From Aureobasidium sp. EXF-3400 (taxonomy: Eukaryota > Ascomycota > Dothideomycetes > Dothideales > Saccotheciaceae): 64,000 bases of DNA. The notes under the pieces are model-generated. The model had not been told where the DNA came from and did no database searches. It was given only the letters and a program-made list of their open reading frames with translations. The stretch lies in the NCBI GenBank assembly GCA_024195585.1, contig SWBL01000115.1, positions 1-64,000 on the forward strand, written 5' to 3'. A program made the position numbers and the translations under genes. Positions 40,745-50,590 of the stretch are shown here, piece after piece; positions within the stretch are counted from its first letter, which is position 1; each line of letters begins with the position of its first letter.

Positions 40745-42484
40745 ATGCAGGAAGCTCGAATGGCTACCAGACTCCCTCGAGCTGCATTCACCATGTCAGC
40801 GGCAATCGGAGGGCCTGCAACTGGTCGCTTCTTCAGGGCTTTCCATGCTTGGTCAAGACTCAGCAATGTCTCGCATCAACAACGACGATGCTTCGTATCG
40901 ACCGGCTCACTTCACGACGCCAATTACAACAAACCATCATATCCCAGAACCGTACAATCATCACAGAAGAAGGCTGCGACCAGAGTGAGGATCCCCCAGG
41001 CCCGTCTCGAGCGGATACAGCAGCATCCCACCTTCCTTCAACGCATGCACGCTGCACTGGACGCCAACATCCAACCCGATGGAGACTCAAATGACGAGGG
41101 CTTTCGCCTCGTCCGTATCGAAGCTCCCAGCGCACGCGTCTGCCGCTATGTCAGAGCCCTTCTCGTGCGTCGCGACGACGATCCACGTACTCTTGACAAT
41201 ACTGTTTTTGCAGAGGTCAAAGGTACTCCTAAGAATCACCCCGACATGGAAATCGACTTGAAAATCGACGTCTCAGCTGAAAGAGCCAGCTTACTTCAGG
41301 AAAATCGCAATGAGTTGAAGCTGCGTATCCAGGACACTTTCTCCGTATCATTGGACTTTTTACCCGAGCGCGAGGGCGCCACCACCGATGGTATGCGTAC
41401 TATTGCCATAGCTGGTGGGCGCAAAGACGTAAATCTCGCTAAGGATTTTATCAACTCTCTGCATCATGAATTGGAACAGGCGACCCAGATTCAAAAAGAA
41501 CAATCAGATGAGCCACTCAGGACATCGCCCGAGCCATCTTCTGTGAGCTTGAAATCAAACAAGTCCGCATCCATCAAGGACAGGTACAAGGCCACTATGC
41601 GCTGCGTCCCTTCCAGTGTTGTCGTCTTGACTACTAGTGTCTCGTCTTCAACTCCTGACATCGACTCGCTCCGTGGCATGACAGTCTCTTCTTTGACTTC
41701 TGTCACTCTCGAACCAGAACCCATCATTTCCTTCAGTATCCGTGGACCCAGTCGTACCCTCGATTGCATTACCGCTGGCCAACCTTTCGCCGTCAATTTT
41801 CTGAGTGGCTACCCTCTAGGCGCCCGAATTGCTGACATCTTCTCCAAACCCCATGAACATCCCTCGCAACCTTTCCACGCTGTCCAAAATCTAAACCTGG
41901 CTAAGGTTCACGCGCAAGATGGCGATTCTGCTCCTCCAAACATTGGTGGGAAGCATGTTCCCGCGCGCTTCACGTGCGAGCTGTTGCCTGGAAAGTCACT
42001 CGAAATTGGAGATCACACTGTCATCTTTGCTCGAGTCACCGGCGTCTGGAAATCGCGAAGTCCTCAGAGCGATAAAGTCACCTTCCTTGCCTACGCTCAA
42101 GCTGGGTATCGCACTCTTGCTCAGAACCGAATTGAGTGGCCTGCGGCGAAAATTCTCAAGCCTATCCAGTCGAAAAAGTCTGCTCCTAGCACATCAGAGG
42201 TACTCACACCACAGCCTCTACAGACAGAAGCAGAGCCTCAAGAAACCGAAATCTTCGACGAGGATGTGCCTGTCGCGACCACCAAGTCTGACGCTGCTTC
42301 TGACGACATCGTAGATGCGTATTGGCGCATGGCTTTGGATGAGGACAAGGAAGATAGTGTACTCGAGGAGCGTGCTGCTGATCAGCGTGCATTGGGTGAA
42401 GCCCAAAAACCAGCCGATCATCCTGCTGCGGATCCTGAAGATGGCCTTCCTGACAAGCCGTCTCTGCAAAAGCAGGACAAGTAA
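40745..42484 (+). CDS. Flavin-reductase-like FMN-binding protein, probably mitochondrial
   Basis: One exon, 579 residues from the first ATG; ATGs at 40760 and 40793 are alternative starts. The N-terminus (MATRLPRAAF through RRCFVSTGS) is basic and Ser/Thr-rich and looks like a mitochondrial presequence. Residues about 100-240 are a conserved-looking but unassigned region (LVRIEAPSARVCRYVRALLV, GMRTIAIAGGRKDVN). Residues about 280-465 form a flavin-reductase-like split barrel: MRCVPSSVVVLTT, then GMTVSSLTSVTLEPEPIISF, PFAVNFLSG and HTVIFARVTGV, which match the FMN-binding pattern of that family. The C-terminal 110 residues are acidic and disordered. The enzyme's substrate is unknown. Confidence 0.75.
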   Translation: MQEARMATRLPRAAFTMSAAIGGPATGRFFRAFHAWSRLSNVSHQQRRCFVSTGSLHDANYNKPSYPRTVQSSQKKAATRVRIPQARLERIQQHPTFLQRMHAALDANIQPDGDSNDEGFRLVRIEAPSARVCRYVRALLVRRDDDPRTLDNTVFAEVKGTPKNHPDMEIDLKIDVSAERASLLQENRNELKLRIQDTFSVSLDFLPEREGATTDGMRTIAIAGGRKDVNLAKDFINSLHHELEQATQIQKEQSDEPLRTSPEPSSVSLKSNKSASIKDRYKATMRCVPSSVVVLTTSVSSSTPDIDSLRGMTVSSLTSVTLEPEPIISFSIRGPSRTLDCITAGQPFAVNFLSGYPLGARIADIFSKPHEHPSQPFHAVQNLNLAKVHAQDGDSAPPNIGGKHVPARFTCELLPGKSLEIGDHTVIFARVTGVWKSRSPQSDKVTFLAYAQAGYRTLAQNRIEWPAAKILKPIQSKKSAPSTSEVLTPQPLQTEAEPQETEIFDEDVPVATTKSDAASDDIVDAYWRMALDEDKEDSVLEERAADQRALGEAQKPADHPAADPEDGLPDKPSLQKQDK

Positions 42485-43058
42485 AACGATCTCTTGTAAA
42501 TAGATATTTTGCTCATGATGTAAAGATATAGATATGTGTACGATATGCAGCGCCATGCCCGCGATAGTTGGCATTCTCTCTTTCGGTTTGCATACGCATA
42601 TTGTGACAGTCTAGCACATTATGGGAAGGACCTTATACAAGAAATGCTGTCATTGCTTAGACGTGATCAGGCTTCCTTGCCAAGCTCTGCAAAGCCTCAA
42701 GAATCCTTCACCAGATAACGGTGCTCCAAATCCTTTTCACAGTGGTAATCCAGTAAATGAATCATGCTCGATCGAAGCCACGACCGCCAAGCAAGACTAG
42801 AAATCCTTCCGCGGGCGAAAAAGGATATAGGATCGACTGGAAGAAGTAACAGTTTGGTGATCAATCCCGATAGCATACCAGGTGATCCGAGCTGCGCCGC
42901 CGCTGCGGTCATTATAGATCGTCCAGTCGCGATATCCTATAAGTAGGCCTAACTGTTTTGTTTCTTGTCTATATCCTTGCTGCACTGCACGTCTTTCTTT
43001 CTCCGAGAAACCTTTCCTATATTTGTTGTTCTAACAATAACAACGATACCATTTTGCG
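42485..43058. other. Intergenic with an imperfect inverted repeat
   Basis: 574 bp holding the flavin-reductase-like gene's 3' UTR and the next promoter. GGATATAGGATCGACTGG near 42824-42841 and CCAGTCGCGATATCC near 42922-42936 are imperfect inverted copies. No ORF is supported. Confidence 0.5.
42938..42943 (+). promoter_or_regulatory. TATA element of the GPI-type protein gene
   Basis: TATAAG 121 bp before the ATG, followed by a CT-rich leader. Good spacing for a core promoter. Confidence 0.45.
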
Positions 43059-44047
43059 ATGACCTCAAAAGTATCATTATTGGTTGCTGCACTTACCTTT
43101 GGATCGGTCCAAGCATTCGATACCGGTACTTATGGTCTGGGCTACTGGAACGAAAGCTATGCATTCGAAGCAAACGCACACCCCAACGCCACAAACTCTG
43201 TACCTTTCCAACTCGGCTCTGGAAACTATACTTTCCAAGTCAATGTTGCAGAACTCACACCTACAGGGTTCCAGGCACTACCGAACCAACGCCAAGCAGC
43301 TTCTTTCTATAATCTGATTTGGAAGGGAGGAAAAAGTTTGAATCAGAGTATTAGAGATGCAGTCACGACTGGGACTGGAGAGGGTGTACCAAGGCTTTGT
43401 CTTACTGTGCCTCTGGGATCAATGTCACGGAAAGCGACCAATGGATACCGCGAGCAAGATGCTGGCGACTGCTCAAACGCATTGGGAAGACAATGCATGC
43501 AAGACCTGAAGAAAGTAGATGTTTCTTCATTCTCGTCTACAATTATCTGCGACCCATCGTGGATGCCCAAAAGCTGCATCTCTAGATTCGGCGATGGCGG
43601 GCTCGGAGGCATAGGTAAGTGTTTCTTTTTCCAACTCTTTCTTTTGCCTCGCTCTTCTCCTTTCCTATACTTTTCGTCTCAGCAACAAGTGTGGTTGAAC
43701 ATTGACTGACCTTGTTTTTCTCTGTTTTAGAAGTCGTCGATCCCCACGTTTCAAGCAATGATACCGACGGACTATTGCAATCTATGTACTCGCCCGTCGA
43801 AATATCATACTACAGCTCGCAGCTCTTTTCGGCGGGAAACAAGAGTTACTACCAGAGAGAAGATGAGCGACTGCACGCCATTTTTTTCTCTGGAAGTTGG
43901 GGTGTCACGTCTGTTTGTAATCGTGTCAACAACACGAAACTGGCTAAAGACAATATTGCTGTTTATCAAGGAGGTGCTGTGGGTATTGGGGCCAATGTTG
44001 GAATTTCGGTGGTGATGGCGGTGGCTGTGGTTATGTCTATGCTTTGA
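43059..44047 (+). CDS. Secreted, probably GPI-anchored protein of unknown function
   Basis: Exons are 43059-43614 and 43731-44047 (290 residues; 116-bp intron that completes a Glu codon). A signal peptide (SKVSLLVAALTFGSVQA) precedes FDTGTYGLGYWNESY. The ectodomain has several N-glycosylation sites and a set of scattered cysteines (LCLTV, DCSNALGRQC, IICDPSW, KSCISRF, SVCNRV) that can pair. The final 25 residues are small and hydrophobic (GGAVGIGANVGISVV then AVAVVMSML) with no charged tail, as in GPI attachment signals. I do not recognise a domain. It opens the run of secreted proteins that follows. Confidence 0.75.
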
Positions 44048-44852
44048 GAAGGGAGAAGAAACAGACGTTCATTGAGAACCTCACTACGACTTTTTCCTGG
44101 CTTGCTGGGTGAATATATTGGTACAAAATCTCAACGCTTAGGACCTTTCTTGTTCCGTTGAGGGGAGACGGACATTGGATGGGAGCATCTGGCAGACCTG
44201 AACACACCAATGTTCAGTACGAGGTGTTAGAACCCACAATCGATTCTCGTATATGGATCAGGTGTTGTTGTCGTGCTCTATGTAAATGTTGTAGTCTGGG
44301 ATGGCTCCGAGACTTGCCGATCGCTCGATGCTTCCGAAACGTGCACCGACCAGTCGAGTTTCGAACAGAATGGTCTCAGAACAACATGCTATATCTGCAT
44401 CAGTTTGACTTTCTCACCTGCGCGAGTGGACAGGTGAAGAATACAAATGGATATTCGCATACGTTGTACAAATCTTGTGCGGCGCGTGCCATGCGCATCA
44501 CGAATTGCTAAAGGAAGGCAGAGTATCAAGCAGAGTGAGTAGACGAGCTGATAGGGCTTATACTGCTTCACATGCTTGAACAGATCATTGAGATCGTCGT
44601 CTGTCTTGCGGCAGTCGTCAGCGAAGCAGTGTCCCACATTCAACAGCAACTCTGATGTTCAGCAAGCATTATCGTCTAGCCCTATAAGCTGTGACATCCA
44701 AGACCTGCAAAGCACTCTCAATGTGGACAACTCAAGCGATGCTCTGGAAAGTATATATGTAGGTTTGTCACAAGCTGTGTGGTGCACTCGTTCACACACT
44801 TCCTTTCCATATCCAACTTTCCACACATTCTTTGTCTTTGTTTTTTCTCGCA
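44048..44852. other. Intergenic upstream of pectin lyase
   Basis: 805 bp without credible ORFs. The right-hand 100 bp carries the pectin lyase TATA element and a CT-rich leader. Confidence 0.6.
44752..44758 (+). promoter_or_regulatory. TATA element of pectin lyase
   Basis: TATATAT 95-101 bp upstream of the start codon, followed by pyrimidine-rich leader sequence. Confidence 0.5.
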
Positions 44853-46171
44853 ATGAAGTACTCTGGTATCGCTGCTTCGGCTACCGCCTTGATGGCTGGT
44901 GTCGCTTCTGCCGCTGTCACTGGTGTCACTGGCAAACCTGAAGGATTTGCTTCTTCCACCACAGGTGGTGGTGATGCAGCTGCCGTCTATCCTTCCACCA
45001 CTGATGAGCTGGTCTCTTACCTCGGTGATAACTCCGCTCGTGTCATTGTCTTGACCAAGACTTTCGACTTCACTGGTACTGAGGGAACTACTACTAGTTC
45101 GGGTTGTGCTCCATGTGAGTTGATCCTCGAATATCTTGTTAGAAAAACTGATAGAGTGCTAATTCTGCAATGCAGGGGGTACTGCCACTGGATGCCAAAC
45201 TGTAATGCCATGATTTGTTCTCGATCGTATAAAAACCTACGTTACTAACAGTATACAGGCCATTGACAAAGACCAATGGTGCGAAAACTACGAGCCAGAT
45301 GCACCCAAGGTTTCCAGCATTACCTACGATGCTGCTGGTACCCTTGGTATCACTGTTGCTTCCGACAAGTCTATCGTTGGAGATGGCTCCAAGGGCGTTA
45401 TCAAAGGCAAGGGTCTACGCATTGTGAACGGCGCTACCAATGTCATCATCCAGAACGTTGCCATCACCGATATCAACCCTGAATACGTTTGGGGTGGCGA
45501 TGCTATTACCTTGGACGGCACAGATAATGTCTGGATTGATCACGTTACTGTGAGTCTCCACAGTCGCTGCGTCTGGAAGATGACTGACCCTTGGCTAGAC
45601 TTCGAATATCGCAAGACAGCATATTGTCTTGGGCACTGAGGCCTCTGGCAACGTCACCATTTCTAACTCGTACATTGATGGATCTGGCGATTACAGTGCT
45701 ACATGTGATGGCCATCAATACTGGGCTTTGTACTTTGACGGCTCAGATGATCAAGTCACTTTCAAGAACAACTACATCTACCAGACCAGCGGTCGCGCCC
45801 CTAAGGTCCAGAGCAACACTCTTCTCCACGCCGTCAACAACTACTGGAGCGACAACAGCGGCCACGCCTTCGAGATCGGCAAGGGCGGCTACGTCCTCGC
45901 TGAAGGCAACGTCTTTGAGGATGTCAAGGCTCCTTTGGAGGCTTCCTCGTATGCTGGAGAGCTGTTTACTGCTAATTCTGGCTCGGCTTGCAGCTCTGCA
46001 CTTGGTCGTTCTTGCGAAGCTAATTCGCTTAGTGGGTCTGGCACTTTCAGCGAGAGCAACACTGATTTCTTGAGCAAGTTTTCTGGTGCTGTTGTTGCTG
46101 CTGCTAAACCTGCTTCTGGGATCAAGGCTTATGTTACTGCTAACGCTGGTGCTGGCAAGCTTAGTCAGTAA
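44853..46171 (+). CDS. Secreted pectin lyase (PL1)
   Basis: Endo-acting lyase that cleaves methyl-esterified homogalacturonan by beta-elimination outside the cell. Exons are 44853-45114, 45176-45201, 45259-45549 and 45599-46171 (383 residues). The second exon is only 26 nt and encodes the WGTATGCQT segment; without it the two flanking cysteines cannot be joined in frame. The protein has a signal peptide (residues 1-20) and a right-handed parallel beta-helix of the pectin lyase type. The hallmarks [38 protein letters not shown] and TSGRAPKVQ (catalytic Arg region) closely follow Aspergillus pectin lyases. It matches pectin lyase (EC 4.2.2.10), not calcium-dependent pectate lyase, although that split is by resemblance only. 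Confidence 0.92.
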
Positions 46172-47116
46172 GCATGGTAACACTGTTGAAGCGAGATGTG
46201 ATTGTCATCGCCATTGATGATGGTTCCATTTTGGTGGTGGGCTGGTGGGCAGCTGGTATGCCTGGTTATTTTCCTGTATTTGTGCTGCGTACATCACGAA
46301 TCAATCAACATATGCCACCACTTGTTCCATGGTGACCAAATCACTAGAGAGAGTCAGTACAAATTTGTGCATAAGGATGACATGAAGTTGTCGATGGAAG
46401 TGGACGAAGGAGATGAGCGTGCACGGTTCACTTTGGGTCAACGCGTGAGCTTCACCTGAATAGAGTCGTTTGCGTCTTTCGTGCACTTGCATCTCAGAAC
46501 AACATGTCATGCTCACCGAGAAGGCATGTTGCAAATGATCTTGCTACTCTCTAATGTTTGAAACCAACGATGGACGGTTTTGCCCACATCCCTCCCTGCT
46601 GAGAAAGTGGACGTGTATGTTTGAGAGCCACACGATTGATGGAGCAGATTTTACATGCAGGACATCTGATACACGACCCTCATCAAGCCATTGCTCTGGT
46701 CTTCAACAGACTGTCGCAGTATGCATTGCTTTTACAGCATCAGACCTATGTTCAGTGGAAGAGAACAAGTTCCCGCTCTCGAAAAGCGAGGTCACTGGCA
46801 GCAACGTCTTTGTGTCTCTAGACGGCCACATGAGATGGGTTTCATGAACAGTTCTTCTATTACCTTGCTGTCTGATCGCAGAAGCGTCTCTTACTAAGGT
46901 ACATTATACCACCAGATCAAGGTTGATTCTCCAGCTTCCCCTCATTTCCCCGCTCGTATCAGACTGATCTACAGAATGCATGAAGATGGCTGATGATGCT
47001 GTTTCTCCGTCTCTTCGGGTCGAGATATCGCGAACCATCCTCCAGAGCCAAGTCATATCAAGCTTTGTAGCCCACGCTATGGTTCTGATTTCTGTATCTT
47101 CTCCAAGCACTCGAAC
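46172..47116. other. Intergenic between pectin lyase and rhamnosidase
   Basis: 945 bp with no convincing gene; ORFs reach 97 codons without bias or motifs. It should include the rhamnosidase promoter, but no clear TATA is visible. Confidence 0.55.
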
Positions 47117-49159
47117 ATGCTTGTCTCTCATCTGCTTACCCTTCTTGGCCTTGGACTGGTTGTCCAGGCTCAAACTTGCTGGGAAAACTTGACCTGTTCT
47201 GGTCCACTCGAAACTGCTTTCCCAGGTGTATGGGAAGCAAACATTTTTGCGCCCGCTTCCCGCACCGTCTCTCCGGTCTCGATTTTGTCTCTTGCAAATG
47301 CCTCAATCATCTCAACATGGCCTGGTCCTGCTCATATCACTGGCAATGGATCAGCACTCGTCTTCGATTTTGGGAAAGAGGTGGGTGGATTGGCCACAGT
47401 ATCCTATACCGCAAATGGTACTGGTGCTCTGGGTCTAGCTTTTAGTGAGGCAAAGAATTGGATCGGCTTGTGGTCTGACTCGTCCAACGGAAGATTCGAA
47501 GCAGGCGATGGAGCCATCTACTCCAACTTCAGCACTTCTGGCAACTACAGCTACACAATGGATAAAGCCCACCTTCGCGGTGGCTTCCGTTACCTGACTT
47601 TGTTCTTAACCACCAATGAAACCATATCCTCTATCGACATTCACGATATAACACTCGAGATTGGCTTTCAACCCACTTGGAGCAATTTACGTGCCTACTC
47701 TGGCTATTTCCACTGTAGTGACGACGACCTCAACAAGATCTGGTATAGTGGTGCATACACCTTGCAGACCAATTCGGTGCCCGTAGACACTGGCCGTAAC
47801 TTTATCGCAAGTGGCTGGAACAATAGTGGTGCTCTCGCAAATGGCTCTGCAGTCATTGTGGATGGAGCCAAGAGAGACAGAGCAGTATGGCCGGGAGACA
47901 TGGGTATTGCAGTACCAGCAACTTTCGTCAGTATTGGGGATCTGGAGAGTGTTGCGAATGCTCTGCAGACTATGTATGATCATCAGAACGAAGATGGATC
48001 ATTCCCGGAAGCTGGACCTCCATTGTTGCAACAGGGCTCGGACACTTATCACATGTGGAGCATGATAGGCACGTACAATTACTTATTGTACACCAACGAC
48101 ACTATCTTCCTGGATAAGAACTGGGACCGCTACTTACATGCCATGGAATACATATACGCTAAGGTGCATCAGCCATCTGGATTGCTCAACGTTACTGGAA
48201 CACGCGATTGGGCTCGATGGCAACAAGGCTTCAACAACAGCGAAGCCAACATGATCTTGTATCATACACTTATGACAGGAGCAGAACTCGCGACTTGGCA
48301 TGGAGACACGACTGGTCTTGCTGACACTTACACATCCCGCGCTGCTAACCTCAGCACTGCGATCAACAGATATTGCTGGGACACGTCATTTGGAGCCTTT
48401 AAAGACAACGCTACAGATACAAATCTACATCCTCAAGACGCTAATAGCATGGCGATCTACTTTGGTGTAGTTCCTCCCTCGTCTCCATCTGCTCAAAGCA
48501 TTTCTTCCAGACTTACAGACAACTGGACTCCAATCGGTGCCGAAGCTCCAGAGCTACCAAACAACATCTCACCATTCATTTCATCCTTCGAGATCCAAGC
48601 ACATCTTGTCGCTGACCAGAGTAAACGAGCATTAGACCTGATACGCCGCAGTTGGGGCTGGTATCTGCATCACCCCAACGGAACAGGCAGTACTGTCATC
48701 GAAGGCTATCTCACAAACGGCAGCTTCGCATACCGCAATTCGCGAGGATATAGCTATGATGCAAGTTACGTCTCGCATAGTCATGGCTGGTCAGCAGGCC
48801 CCACTTCTGCTTTAACGAATTACATTGTTGGATTATCTGTTACTGGCCGAGTTGGCTCCACATGGTCGCTCAAACCGCAATTCGCTGATTTGGAGTATGC
48901 TCAGGCAGGGTTTGTGACTTCTTTGGGAAAGTTTAGTGCGGGTTGGAATGTCACGGATGGTGGTAGGATGTACTCTTTGTGGTGGAAGGTTCCTAAGGGA
49001 ACTGCTGGTAATGTTACGCTTCCTCCATTGCCTTCTGGTAAGACAGGCAAGGTCACGATTGATGGAAAGAGTTTCAAGAACAAGAGTGTTGATAAGAAGA
49101 ATGGCTTGGTGTTTGAGATTGGTGGAGGTAACCACAGTATAGTTGTGGTTAGCAAGTAA
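47117..49159 (+). CDS. Secreted GH78 alpha-L-rhamnosidase
   Basis: Glycoside hydrolase expected to release terminal L-rhamnose from pectic rhamnogalacturonan or plant rhamnosides. One exon, 680 residues, in the size range of fungal GH78. A signal peptide (HLLTLLGLGLVVQAQ) is followed by an N-terminal beta-sandwich (VFDFGKEVGG). The (alpha/alpha)6 catalytic barrel carries the family motif DGAKRDRAVWPGDMG near residue 250, containing candidate catalytic acids, then NEDGSFPEAGPP and TRDWARWQQG. A C-terminal beta-sandwich (YAQAGFVTSLGKFSAGWNVT) completes the fold. Many N-glycosylation sequons are present. The neighbouring pectin lyase suggests a shared pectin substrate. Confidence 0.88.
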   Translation: MLVSHLLTLLGLGLVVQAQTCWENLTCSGPLETAFPGVWEANIFAPASRTVSPVSILSLANASIISTWPGPAHITGNGSALVFDFGKEVGGLATVSYTANGTGALGLAFSEAKNWIGLWSDSSNGRFEAGDGAIYSNFSTSGNYSYTMDKAHLRGGFRYLTLFLTTNETISSIDIHDITLEIGFQPTWSNLRAYSGYFHCSDDDLNKIWYSGAYTLQTNSVPVDTGRNFIASGWNNSGALANGSAVIVDGAKRDRAVWPGDMGIAVPATFVSIGDLESVANALQTMYDHQNEDGSFPEAGPPLLQQGSDTYHMWSMIGTYNYLLYTNDTIFLDKNWDRYLHAMEYIYAKVHQPSGLLNVTGTRDWARWQQGFNNSEANMILYHTLMTGAELATWHGDTTGLADTYTSRAANLSTAINRYCWDTSFGAFKDNATDTNLHPQDANSMAIYFGVVPPSSPSAQSISSRLTDNWTPIGAEAPELPNNISPFISSFEIQAHLVADQSKRALDLIRRSWGWYLHHPNGTGSTVIEGYLTNGSFAYRNSRGYSYDASYVSHSHGWSAGPTSALTNYIVGLSVTGRVGSTWSLKPQFADLEYAQAGFVTSLGKFSAGWNVTDGGRMYSLWWKVPKGTAGNVTLPPLPSGKTGKVTIDGKSFKNKSVDKKNGLVFEIGGGNHSIVVVSK

Positions 49160-49563
49160 TGAGGTCGTTAGTAGCCTCCCTATGTGCTAAACTCCACACC
49201 GCATGTCGAGCCAGAATATGTGAAACACGATCAATTTTGTTGTACACTCTCGTCGAGCCTGACGACGACATGAAAGGTTTACAGATCTTACATACTCGTA
49301 GCATCAATCGTGAACCTTGTACCGATTTTCTAGAAGGTCGCTGCTCGGGTATATTTCGATGTATAGTCAGGGTGCTGGTCTCAACACTTGAGTAGTATGG
49401 CTGAGTACTTTCCATACCGGGTGGGTTTCTTCAACCCAATAAAACAACATTAAATCTTGTTGGCAACGGCAAAGCGTGTGTCCATGCGATATCTCGTATC
49501 CTTCCGAACTCACGCGTCATCCTCGCAAGTACCACCAGGCTCGACTGGCAGATCTGAGACACA

Positions 49564-49911
49564 ATGTCTCGCCTTGTCAACGACGGTGATCGAACCACGA
49601 GATCTCCGGAGATGATCCGGCGTGCGCTTTGGTCTTGTCTCTGCCGCCGGGATCCGAACGAGGTGAACGACGAGTCCAAACACGAGATTCAATACCCGCC
49701 ATGCGATATACCCGCCTTATCACCTGCATTTAGAAGGACAGAACTTGGTGAACGATGGATGGCTTTCGACAAGTTTCTTGGCTTGACTTTGGATAATCGT
49801 AACGTCGTCAACCGCGTCAACGTCGCGAACGTCTCTACCAATCTCATCGAAGCAACTTCATTCACTCGGAAGCTAGACCTCATTGTCTGCCGCTACATCC
49901 GAAAGGTATAG
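49564..49911 (+). CDS. Doubtful small ORF of 115 codons
   Basis: A complete ATG-to-stop frame with no recognisable domain, signal peptide or repeat. It contains RRALWSCLCRRDPNEV and a middle part with some helix-forming character (ERWMAFDKFLGLTLDN). Codon use is less biased than in flanking genes. It may be a lineage-specific small protein, an exon of a larger gene, or chance. Included only because it is the best candidate in a 1.4-kb gap. Confidence 0.2.
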   Translation: MSRLVNDGDRTTRSPEMIRRALWSCLCRRDPNEVNDESKHEIQYPPCDIPALSPAFRRTELGERWMAFDKFLGLTLDNRNVVNRVNVANVSTNLIEATSFTRKLDLIVCRYIRKV

Positions 49912-50359
49912 AACTACAGTGTGCTTCCACGACCACAGAGAGGCCATCGTTGTATTCTACAGAACTTCAAGAGCACGCCAAATGTCTGGCATGCTGCTTC
50001 ACTCGGCATTGGCAACGGTTGAAACACCGTTAGAAGCAGGTGGATATGTCTGATCCTTCGTGTAGATCCTTTAACGTCTATGTCTTCGAGGTCCTTTCTA
50101 GACTGCTCTTCGTAAGGGGCTTCATAGTGGCTTCTAAGTTAACCTTTGGCTTGTGTCAGTTAATCCTTGACCGGCGCCCATACCCCACCCTCTTTTAGCC
50201 ATGACTCTTGTTTCCAAGAATACCAACGAGACCTCGCCCACGGATATGCCAAATACTGCCAGCAAAACGGCTACTACTGCTACGCCTCAGGAACCATGAG
50301 AAGGATACACTCCGAGTAAAGCTGAGACATGGAAATCCTGCATACGAGCTCGCCAGTAC

Positions 50360-50366
50360 TATATAA
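50360..50366 (+). promoter_or_regulatory. TATA element of the PAN-like protein gene
   Basis: TATATAA 225-231 bp upstream of the ATG, followed by a very CT/CA-rich leader typical of strongly expressed fungal genes. Confidence 0.45.
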
Positions 50367-50590
50367 GTGCATCTCCCTTGCCACTCTTCCATGAACCATC
50401 AACTCGCTCCAAATTCACCACTCTCTTTAGCAGACTTGCAACTATCCTCCAGTGCTTCGGTACTAGTCATTCTTTGGACTCCCAAACAACAACAACCAAC
50501 TACCTCATTCACTCTTTGAACTAACACATTTCTACCTCTTTCGATACCCCATTACCTCTACTCTACCTCTATTCTTAACAATCCTCCAAG

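Larger units (their letters stand above)
49160..50590. other. Intergenic upstream of the Ser-rich PAN-like protein
   Basis: 1.4 kb. One unsupported 115-codon ORF lies inside (see 49564-49911). The last 200 bp has a TATA element and a long CT-rich leader. Nothing else is recognised. Confidence 0.5.
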
